Assembly (NCBI GenBank): GCA_002778195.1
Contig: PCDI01000011.1
Span: 789,870-853,869 of the forward strand
Source: Raffaelea ambrosiae
Taxonomy: Eukaryota; Ascomycota; Sordariomycetes; Ophiostomatales; Ophiostomataceae
Direction of reading: 5' to 3'
Length of the DNA: 64,000 nt
The notes under the pieces are model-generated. The model searched no databases and had not been told where the DNA came from. It saw only the letters and a program-made list of their open reading frames with translations. A program made the translations under genes and the position numbers. Positions 46,201 to 55,800 of the stretch are shown piece by piece (positions within the stretch are counted from its first letter, which is position 1; each line of letters opens with the position of its first letter).

Positions 46201-48000
46201 CACGATCATCAAGAGCAACTCGAACGGCACGTCGTACGTGCTGAGCATCGCGGGCGTCAACTGCGACAACAACTACTTTGTCGACTTTGAAAAGGTGCTC
46301 GGCCTGGAGGGCGTGCTGCTGGTCAACGTGGTGGCCAACCGCGACGACGTCGACAAGGAGGGCAACCGCAAGGGCGCCAAGAAGCTGCAGACCAAGATCA
46401 GCCACAACGACGGCGCCGAGTGGGCGTTTCTGCCGCCGCCGGCCAAGGACCGGGACGGCAAGGCCTACGGCTGCAAGGCGCGCAAGGGCGCCAGCGACGG
46501 CGGCGACCCCGACTGCGCGCTGCACATCCACGGCTACACGGAGCGCGCGGACCGCCACAAGACGTACTCGTCCGAGGGCGCCGTGGGCGTGGTGTTTGGC
46601 GTGGGCAACGTGGGCGCGTCGCTGACGCCCATCGCCGAGGCCGACACGTTCATGTCGACGGACGCCGGCCTGACCTGGGCCAACGTGAAGAAGGGCGCCT
46701 GGATGTGGCAGTTTGGCGACCAGGGGTCCATCATTGTGCTGGTGCAGCGCCGCGGCGGCAAGACCAAGACGGTCGCGTACACGACCGACGAGGGCGCCAC
46801 CTGGAACGACTATGTGTTCAGCGACCACGAGGTCGAGGTGCTGGACCTGACGACCCTGCGCTCGGGCGCCTCGCGCAACTTCTTGCTGTGGTGCCGCTCG
46901 GGCGACGCCGACCACGTCTTCACCATCAACCTGGACTTCTCCGGCCTCAGCGACCGCGCCTGCGAGCTGGATCTCCAGGACGCCGGCAAGTCGGACTACT
47001 ACCTCTGGTCGCCCGAGCACCCGCTGCTGGCCGACTCGCAGTGCCTCTTTGGCCACAAGTCGCAGTACCTCCGCAGGAAGACCGACCGCGCCTGCTACAA
47101 CGACTACCGCCTGCGGCACTTGTACAACGTCGAGAACTGCACCTGCTCGCGGCTGGATTACGAATGGTGGGTTTCTGTTTATTTATTTATTTTTGGTCTC
47201 TTTTTCTGTTTTCTGTTCTTTTTTTTTTTCTTTTTTTTCCTCCTTCTCTCACTGTTTGACTAACCACCTTGATCAGCGACTACAACTACGAACTCGACAA
47301 CCACGGCCAGTGTGGCTTGGTCCCCGGCCTCGAGCCCTTGTCCAAGGCCCAGTGGTGCTCCGACCACCCCGACGAGGTGGACTACTACCCGCCGACGGGC
47401 TTCCGCCGCATCCCGCTCACCACCTGCGAGGGCGGCCGGGAGTTCGACAAGCAGGCCGAACCCCAGCCGTGCGGCAACAAGGAAGAGGAGTTTGAGCGCA
47501 TCCACCGCGGCCCCAGCGGCGTGGCCATCTTCTTTGCCGTGGTCATCCCCGTCGGCGTCGCGGCCGCCGTGGGCTGGTACGTGTACCGCAACTGGACCGG
47601 CAAGTTCGGCGCCATCCGCCTCGGCGAGAACGGCACATCCCGCTTCGCCCTCGACAGCGATGCCCCCTGGATCAAGTACCCCGTCATGGGCCTGGCCGGC
47701 ATCGTGGCCGTCGTCAGCACGCTGCCCCTGGTGGCCACCGCCCTCTGGCGCACGGCCACCAGCTCCCTGGGCCGGTGGACCGGCCGCGGCGGCGGGTATT
47801 CCCCCATGGGCAACGGCAACGGCAGCGGCAGCGGCAACGGCCGGGCGCGCGGCGCATGGAGCCGTTTCGGCCTGGGCCTGGGTGGCGGCGGCACGCGGCG
47901 GTTCACGACGCGCGACAGCTTTGCCCGCCGGGGCGAGTATGCCATTGTGGACGACGACGAGGGCGAGCTGCTGGGCGACGACAGCGACGAGGAGGTGTAA
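43235..48000 (+). CDS. VPS10: Vps10 vacuolar protein sorting receptor (sortilin family)
   Basis: Type I membrane receptor that carries soluble hydrolases such as carboxypeptidase Y from the late Golgi to the endosome and is recycled by retromer. The CDS joins 43235-47166 and 47277-48000 (1551 aa). The 110-nt intron has a GTGGGT donor, a GACTAACC branch at 47258-47265 and a CAG acceptor, and the split TGC codon restores the cysteine motif ECDYNYELD. A signal peptide spans about 1-30. Two Vps10 propeller domains follow, marked by many Asp-boxes such as SADAGTSW (70-77), TEDRGKTW, SDDAGVTW, TNDHGKTW, STDAGLTW and TTDEGATW. Each domain ends in a Cys-rich module (CDCTDQDFECDYNF; NCTCSRLDYECDYN). 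A transmembrane helix lies at about 1393-1414. A second hydrophobic stretch at about 1445-1468 precedes an acidic tail ending EGELLGDDSDEEV. Length and layout match filamentous-fungal Vps10. Confidence 0.95.
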
Positions 48001-49163
48001 ATCAAATGTATAACCAAACACCCCCCCCCCCTAAAAAAATACCCAAAAAACGCCGACTATTAGGTACCACGGGCGAGCATGGCAGAGGACAGCCTGCCGG
48101 GGTGATAAAAGAGAAGACCGGGAAAATAGACTTGGGGAGTGAGGGGGTTGGGAATGGAAAGGGAAAGCGAGTTTTCTGTTTGATGGGCGAGAAAGTATAT
48201 TCGAGGGCATTTTCGCTCTTCCTTGTATTTTTTTTTCCTCGCTCCAACTACATTTTTCTCTGAGAGTTTCTTTTTTTTTTTCGTGTCTGATTTGGGAAAA
48301 GGCAAACTGGGCTGGGCATTGTTCTCTCGTTTACTCTCTTTTGTGTTTTTTTTTTTGTTTTTCTTTTGTTATGTATTGTCGTTTCCCCCCCCCCCTGTAA
48401 TATTTGTGTGTGTTTTCTTATGCGATTCTCTTCACAGCTAGCATACACAGCCATCGAATGACTCTGTTACATTGTGGTACTCCTGAACTTGTTGCTGCTC
48501 GTCGACGTTGTCACGACTCACCAACGTCGTCGGTTCCCGCACGCAGAGACACGCCTGGCTGTATGCATGCGTCCGGTTGGTGTCTCTGGTTTGCGACAGA
48601 AGCGTTCCAACGGTTTTCCCTCCCTGCCTGGCAAACCCGCCGTGCCCAACAGACCGCTTGGACAGAGGCCCGTCTGCCAAATGGCATATCCAACAGTCGG
48701 GAAGCAGAGGAGGGGAAGCGTTGAGAGGCAAAACGTTTGCCACCGCGACCAAAAAAAAGAAAATGGAGACAACAACTGTCGGGGAGAGGCGGGAAGGAGA
48801 GAAGGACGATCAGACGGTGAGAAGCACAATCTTCTTTCTGGGCATGGTCCCCCTCTAGAGTCTAGAACCAGCATGTCTCAGTCAGCCCTTTTTTTTCTTT
48901 TTCTTTTTCTTTTTCTTTTTTCTTTGCTTAGTCCGACTTTGCCTGTTCCTGTATCCAACACTCTCGGACGTTTCTCCTCGCCCTTCTTTTCTTTCTTCCC
49001 ATTCGGGCGTTGTCCACCTGTCCCAAGGGAGAGTTGTCGAAGACTGTGGGCCGAAAGGCCGGGAAAACGGACGGCTTCTTACTGGCTGTCCACGTTGTTT
49101 TGCGAAATCAACAAAACAAACGAAGCCGCTTCTGGTGTTTGGAAAGGCACACTGAGAAAAAAA
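48001..49163. other. Spacer downstream of VPS10
   Basis: This is the VPS10 3' UTR and beyond. It has C-, A- and T-homopolymers but no domain-like frame. Confidence 0.55.
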
Positions 49164-49285
49164 GAGTCTAGACAACGACACAAAGGGCGAGGCACTCGAG
49201 AGAAGGAAGTCTGGACCGACACAAAGGCGAGGCACTCGAGAGAAAGAAGTCTGGACAACGACACAATGGAGCCCAGGCGCTCTTG
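49164..49285. repeat. 40-bp tandem repeat, about 2.5 copies
   Basis: The unit contains GACACAAAGG, GCGAGGCACTCGAGAGAA and GAAGTCTGGAC. The GGCACTCGAG blocks at 49191 and 49231 are exactly 40 bp apart, and a degenerate third copy follows to about 49285. It lies 250 bp upstream of the 5S gene. Confidence 0.75.
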
Positions 49286-49503
49286 GAGCATTCCATTCCC
49301 AAGGGCTTCTGGTGCTTTCCCTTTGACTTTTGTGACTGGAAAAAAACAAACTCGAAAGTCAACCAAAAACCAAAAAAAAAAAGAGAGTAAACATGTGCTG
49401 TGTCAAAAGAATGAGGGCCTTCCCGAGAAGAAAAAGAAAAAAAAAATTACCCCTTCTGGTCCGATCCAGGCTCTCGTCCACATTCCTTCTCCCTGGCCCT
49501 CCA

Positions 49504-49508
49504 TATAA
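49504..49508 (+). promoter_or_regulatory. Upstream TATA box of the 5S rRNA gene
   Basis: TATAA lies at positions -30 to -26 relative to the first base of the 5S sequence. A TATA element near -29 is known to be required for Neurospora 5S genes, so the placement supports a working pol III unit. Confidence 0.65.
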
Positions 49509-49533
49509 CCGCAAACGGCACGTACAATCTCTC

Positions 49534-49652
49534 ACGTACGGCCATAGATGCTGGAAAGCACGGGATCCCGTCCGCTCTCCCCTAGTTAAACCAGCAATCG
49601 GCGGATTAGTAGTTGGGTCGGTGACGACCAGCGAATACCTGCTGCTGTACGT
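49534..49652 (+). rRNA. 5S ribosomal RNA, dispersed single copy
   Basis: A 119-nt RNA of the large ribosomal subunit, transcribed by RNA polymerase III. Invariant 5S blocks are present: GGCCATAG near the 5' end, ATCCCGTCCGCTC, GGATTAGTAGTTGGGT and GACCAGCGAAT. Helix I pairs perfectly over nine positions (49534-49542 with 49644-49652, one G-U). Helix II pairs 49547-49554 with 49591-49599 with one bulged A. Helix IV is a perfect five-pair hairpin (GGTCG, GTGA loop, CGACC). Compared with the usual GGTGG...CCACC of ascomycete 5S, recalled from memory, both sides of helix IV have changed together, which favours a functional gene over a pseudogene. A TATA box lies upstream and a T-run follows directly. 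No second copy was noticed, consistent with dispersed 5S genes in filamentous ascomycetes. Confidence 0.92.
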
Positions 49653-49663
49653 TTTTTTTTTTT
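49652..49663 (+). terminator. RNA polymerase III T-run terminator
   Basis: Twelve consecutive T begin at the last base of the 5S sequence, a classical pol III stop. Confidence 0.8.
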
Positions 49664-52600
49664 GTTGTTGTTGTTGGGGAGTTCTCTCTGAGAGCGTCGC
49701 TTAGCAAACGTCTTGTTTTTATTTGTTTTTATTTTGAATTTGGCAATTCCTATGGCCTCGTACTGGCTCGGCATCTCTAGCTCCTGTCTGCCGTTGTGGC
49801 TCCGTCTTCTTCGTATGTGGACATGTCGGAGCTGGCAAGCGCCCCGGGTGTTGGCTTGCCTTGCTCCTTCTTGTGTGGCTTCCACGAGCAGTGTGGTCGT
49901 CATAGGTTCCGGGCCACCGCAGCCGCTTTGCCGTCTGGCCCGTTCTTCGCATGTAGTTGGCTGCGTTATAGTTTTACAGAGATCGGCAACGGAGTCCCTT
50001 CTTGAAGGTGGTTTTCTCCCTACCCGTTGACAAGCCGGGGCCCATTGACTCTGGCTTGTCATTCGTCTGTGGTTTCATGAACTACTGCCGTAGTTGCTCC
50101 TACCAAACGGTTTCCTACCCAGCGGTTCCTGGCTCGGCTGGCCGTGGGGGGCGTCCTTGCCGCCCGGTGCCTGGATATATGTCCCGTTCTACCGTGATCG
50201 GCGATTTTGCCCCGTTCGTTTCCGGCTTCTTTATTTCCGTGTTGTCAGTCGGGTTCTCTTGTTCTTCGCGGGGGTGTTTTTTTCTGTCTTTTTTTTTTCT
50301 CTCTATCTCTGCCTTTTTTTGCGTGGTTTTGCGTGGTTTTTTTTGCTTGTGTATGGTCGGTCCTTGGGTCTCTTTTTGCTTTTTTTTTCCAATTTTTTGC
50401 TTCTTCTTCTTGCATGAGGAAAACCTCTCTTTTGGGGAAGAGACACCCTTTGGTCCCCTTTTCTTCTTTGCTTTTGGTTTACGTGCAGTAGTGCCAGGGC
50501 GGCCAATTCCCCTCACAAGCAGCAACTAACTACTATGTACTATGTAGCTAGTGTGCATTATCCTCTTTCACTCCCGCACAGGATGCGCAAGTTTCGCTGC
50601 GGGCGAGAATGCACGACGCTCTCCCCGGAGAGCGAAGGAAGAAGGGAGGGGGGGCTTAAAAAGCGGACCAGACACTATGCATCTCCTCGAAAGAAGAAAA
50701 CATGACCTGCAGACATGCAAGGAAGAAGAAGAAGAAGAAAACCTGGATTGGATTTGGCTTCTTGCTCCTTTCCCTTGGTCTCCTCCGGCTCGCCTTCGCC
50801 AAGGGCCGGAAACCATACCGTGTAGGACGAGGGGGGATTGGGGGGGGAAGATAACCGGGTAGGGGAGGGCCCAAGCATACGTAGGTAGCCGTAGTAGCCC
50901 AGAGTATCTGCCAAGCGTGGGAAAGTACGCCTTGGCTAGAGAGGATTGTTTGTTGTTGTTGCTGTTTTACCGCACTGCCGCCTTTCTTACTGGTTCACAA
51001 CCCCCCCCAAAAGTACCGAAAGCGAACTTTGTAGTCCATTCTTGTTTTATTCCATCTTTTGCGCGTACGAGTACTTTGATGCCGGCGGAATGAAGAGAAA
51101 CTCTCCAATTGGCAAAAAAAAAGAAAAAAAACCCCAAGTTGTAGGATTGACACTGCAGAAACTCGTAGTTGTCAACTGTTTGGGTTATTTTGGTGTAATA
51201 TGGACTACAAACAACAGCGTCAGATACTCGGCATGACACTTTTGCTGCATCGGCCGTCCGCAAAAGAACATTCCTTGCAACCAAACATTCCTCTCACAGC
51301 CGGCAACCAACGGCCACAAAAAAAAAGCGTTGCAGGGATCGGAGCTCTGCCCAAAAGTCATACTACGGCTTTTACGAGTATTTTTGCGCACGCACGAGGA
51401 AACTCGTGTGTCTCTTACGTGGTACCGTAGCTAGTGAGGTACCGCAACCCCCCAACCCCCCCCCTTGCCCAAAAAAAAACGTGAGCTGCAGGGTCAGTCC
51501 CTGGTCACCAAAAAGGCGGAACCAAATCCTGGGTGGTGGTGGTGGCTCCCCCCCTTGGGAGTGTCCCGGTCCCTTTTCCCAAACACCCACACGGGTTGGG
51601 GTACTTTTTCTTTTTTGTCAATCTTTTGCTCGTGCCTGGCTTGGCAGCCCTGTATGTGCCATTCTCGGTCCCCAAGCGTGCCTGTGCCAGTGCGGTGCAT
51701 GTACGAGGTTCGGTCTCTTGGGAATGTGTGCCTGTGCCGTGCCTGTACGAGATCATAGTTACGGTGTACTCTGTGCCTTGACCTTTTTTGACTTTTCGTC
51801 TCCCTTGTCTGCTGCACCAGCATTGACCGCCGTCCATTGGAGTTTCTGGACGACTGTGCGTGCATATTCAGATACAGGGCGTACATTATTCTATTGTCTT
51901 TTGAAACAACTGCAACGCTCTGAATATCTAGTACTAGGCCAGAAAGTTCGGGCTCCAGAGGAAAACAAAGCAAGCAACAATGGATATGGGACGACTGGCA
52001 ACTTGGAACAGGTCAAGGTCAATTAGGTCAATTAGGTTGTTTCAGCTCCTCTTTGTCGTTCCCATTCGTTCCTTTCGCTTGCCCTGTGTGCCCCTCTCCT
52101 GCATCCTGGCCAGCCCGTGCCGGTCCCCGGCAGACCGAAGAAACGCACACGGAGATACGGGTAAGAGAGAGATTCCGAGAAGGTAAAGCAACCGGTCCCA
52201 GAAGGATTAGAGAGAAGAGAACACGACATTTCAGCATTTCACAAAAAGGGAGAACAGAAACCAAATGGAAACCCGTCGTAGACAGGGATTTTCTTCGAGT
52301 GGCATACCCTAGAACCAACGGGATGGTCATCCCAGCAACCAACATGATACTAGACAGTGGCCCATAAGGCCCAGTAAAAAAAAGAATAAGTGAAGATAAA
52401 GTACTAAATGACAGGAAAGACAGAAAAAAAAAAGACACATCCCAAGAAATGTAACTAGCCATAGGGGTATTCTGTGCAGAAAGCAATCTGAGAGGAAGAA
52501 CAAAGGAAATGTAAGAAATAAAAAATAAAAGGATAATAAAAGAAATATGGTACTATAAGGTCATAAGAAAACGAAACATGCCACACATCCCCGTGTGATC

Positions 52601-52800
52601 ATCCCAGCCCGAAAAGAAAAGAGGGGGAAAACAAGAAGAAAGGGCAGTGTTAAAAACAGTGCGTCGCTGGCTTTTCAATGATAGTAAAAAAAAAGTGAAA
52701 AAAAGACAAAAAAAAATATAAATAAAAAATAAAAGGTTTTTTTTAATGATCTTCAGTGTGATAGGCGCGTCTAGAACTGTCCTTTTTTTCGGCTTTCGTT
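49664..52800. other. Intergenic tract, no gene recognised
   Basis: Three kilobases of T-rich, then mixed, low-complexity DNA. A TACTATGTACTATGTAG palindromic word lies at 50530-50546 and a long poly-A-rich stretch at 52370-52740. That stretch is probably the 3' UTR and terminator of the minus-strand gene ending at 52801. No domain-like frame is visible. Confidence 0.5.
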
Positions 52801-55800
52801 TTAAGACCGCCGGACCTTGTTCCAGAACCGCTTCATCACTCCCTTCTCGGGCGTGTCGGTTTCCCAGTGGTCAATGGCACCAAAGATGGCTTCCATATTC
52901 TCTTTCGGCCGGCTCCCCGCGCCAATGTAGGTCGTTGTGGTGGTGGTGAGGCCCAGGGGGTCCTCGCGCGGTGGCGACACAGGCTTGCCCGCAAACATCT
53001 GATGGTGGTGTTGGTGTTGTTGGTTCTGCTTCCAGCCGTAGATCTGATCCTCGCAGGCCCGCAGGTCTGGCCGCGTCAACGTCATGCGCAGAGTCATCTC
53101 GCGCGAAGACACAGGTACCTGGGCGTAGCTGTCCAACAACGGGCGGGGACCAACTAACGGGTCAGCCGTCGTCGATCGTAGTGGGTGCTGCTGCTGCTGC
53201 TGCTGCTTGAAGCTGCTGCTAGACGAATCCACCAGGTTTGGCGTTCTGGGCGACTCCGGATCGGGAATAGACGTTGTGTCGCTGTCCATCTTGTCGTCAT
53301 CGTCGTCCAGGAAGGTCTGCATGTTGTCGGTGCCGTCTGACAGCACAGTCTGCCGAGTGTTTCTGCGTTTCCGCGACGCAAGGGAGCTGTCGCAGGACGG
53401 CTCCATCGAGGGGAAGCCAAACTCGATGGCCTCGTCAAACTTTTGTGGAGACGCCAAGTAGACTCGCAGCTTTAGGCGAGCCTCTGGGTCTTGGTAGTGG
53501 GCAGCGGTCGGGTCAATGGAGACCGGCTCCTGAAGAGCGGCCTGCTTGGCTGTGATCAAGGACAGCGTCCGAGACTTCTTCCGCGTGTGGGTGAAAGGGG
53601 GAGACTGGGCGGTCGTAGAGGAGGGCGAGACGGGGCTCATGCTGGGAAATGGGGTTGTGCCAAACAAGGAGGAGGATGGCGAAGTAGGAGAAGCGTCTCT
53701 GATGGATGTGGCTGGTCGCACCGAAGACACAGACGGGCGGCTGAAGGGCATCTTGGAGATGGACATGTGCCTCCGGAAGGACGGATGGCGGTCTTTGGTG
53801 GGTGTTGGGACGAACTCCCGCAGGTTGTTGTGGTAGTCGTCGAGGTAGAGGCGCAGGTCCAGGTTTTCTTCCTCGTCCAGCCAGCGGAAGCTGTCGTAGA
53901 ATGACTGAGGAACCTCGGACTCAGAACCGGTGCTCTTGGCCGGCCGTCCACCGCTGGTGGCCGGGGCCCGTAGGGTCTCCATGGTGGCAGCGGCGTTGGT
54001 CGAAGAGGCTTGGCGTGTGCTTGCGCGGCGGCCAATCTTGTACAAGGCCTCGTCGGCTGCGTCCAGTATGACACTGGGATGAGCGACCTTGGCGGACAGG
54101 AGCTGCTGCTCTTCCTGGGAGAAGTGGCGTTTCTTGATCTTCTCGGGCAGGTTGGCGTAGAACAGGTAGTCGTCTGCGGAGGCGAGAGACGGCGACTTTC
54201 GCAGGGAGTGCCGTCGAATACGATCAGCGAAGCTGTCTGAGGGAGGGGCGGCCTGGTCTTGCAGGTGCTTGCGGCGCTTGAAGTTGCGGGCTGTTATGGC
54301 GTCGTAGTGGTCGTATATGCCGTCGACTTGGCCTGACCCTTGCGCAAAACGGAGACGTTCGAGAGTAGAGAAATACTGCACAAGAAAAAAAGAGGGAAAA
54401 GAGAGTGGCGGCAGTCTTAGTTATTTATTCTTCTTCTTGTTCCGTGTTTGTTGCCTTGTTGCTAGACAAAGGAGGAATACGAAACCCGAAAGAGGAAAGG
54501 AGCAGCGAAGGAAGCAAGCAAAAGAAGAAAAAAACGGAGAAATGAGAGAAAAAGAAAGTATAGAAGCTGGGCCAGACAGAGACCGGAGCCAGAACAAGAA
54601 GCTAAAGTTGAGCCAGAGCTAACAGGAAAAAGCAGAGGCAAAACCAAATACCCGAAAGGACAAGGCCGAAAAGGGACTTGCTGGTGACCACCTGGGGGCA
54701 AGATGAAAGATCGGAAGATTTGCGGAGCACATGGAGAGAAAGACGGGTGGAAGAGGGAGATGGGCGAGAGGAGTAGGCCAAGAGAGGGGTGTGATGCTCA
54801 TATAATAGAAGGAAAGATCAGCACCGACACCAGCAGTCGGTCTGTTGGTCCTTTGGGGGGGGGGAGTGTGGGAGTAGGATGCGATGTTATTATCGTGCAG
54901 GGAAAGGAGACGGCTGTGTGTGAGTGTGTGAGCGAGTGTGTGTGTGTGTGTGTGTGTGTGTGTCAGTCAGTGTGTGCTGAGCAGTACGGGAGCAGCACCC
55001 AAGGAAGTCGTCCAGTCAAGGAGACGCCAGGCGTGGTATGGGTCGTGCTGGACTTGTTGGTGGAGAAGGGCTTGTGCTCATGCAGGAACAGGCGTGGACT
55101 GGGATTGGCTCCCTTGTCGTAAGCGAGTTGCGAGCAGGGAACGAATTGCGAGAGACTGCTGGCCGCTGGAGGAGAGAATGGGGAGGATGGGACGGGCAAA
55201 GATCGACAATGCGAAGAGCGCTTGCCAGGCCTTTTGTGCTTGTCTCCGTCCTGTCTGGGGCGGCCGACCTGTCCGTTCTGGCTGTTCTGGCCGTCCTGGC
55301 CGTTCTGCGGCGTTGCGGCTTGCATGGAATGTGGCATGGCGTGTGAGGGCTGGCCAGATCAAGCACAGAGACGGCTGGCCACGAGGAGCAGATGAGCAGA
55401 AAAGTGGAGAGGGGAAAGGGGCAAGAGAAACAGTGCACAACCGCACTGTCGTGCAAGGCGTCCTCAACAGGCCTAAGGCGTTCGCCCCTGGAAGGAGTGT
55501 GCGTGGGGACCTTGCATGTAAGGCCCCGAGCGTCTGCAGCTTAACCAAGTTCTGCAACCCAGTCGGCCGGACAAGGAAGGCCGCAGCCAGGCACTCCACA
55601 CAGACGGCCAGCGAGCGCGAGGAGAGGCCAGACGAGAGGCCACAGGGTGCTGAGGGCAGAGTCTGCAGCGTTGCATGGGCCGCAGGGGAGTGGAGGGGGG
55701 GGGGGATGCCACGGACGGTACGAATATGTGATGGGTGTGATGGGCAGGGTAGCGAAAGTGAGAGCGACATAGGCCCCATGTGCAGCCAGTAGAAAGGCAG

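Noticed and set aside
43217..47119. 1300-aa minus-strand ORF as a gene
   Set aside because: It mirrors VPS10 codon by codon, reads as Val/Leu/Arg/Gly/Ala-rich sequence without motifs, and is explained by high GC at third positions. It is kept only as a low-interest observation.
54619..54801. Nearby ATG-initiated frame as first exon for the gene ending at 52801
   Set aside because: It would need a weak GTATTT donor and contributes a low-complexity peptide. The distal donor at 57029 has a consensus GTACGT and matching phase and gives a more coherent peptide. It remains the main alternative to the long intron.
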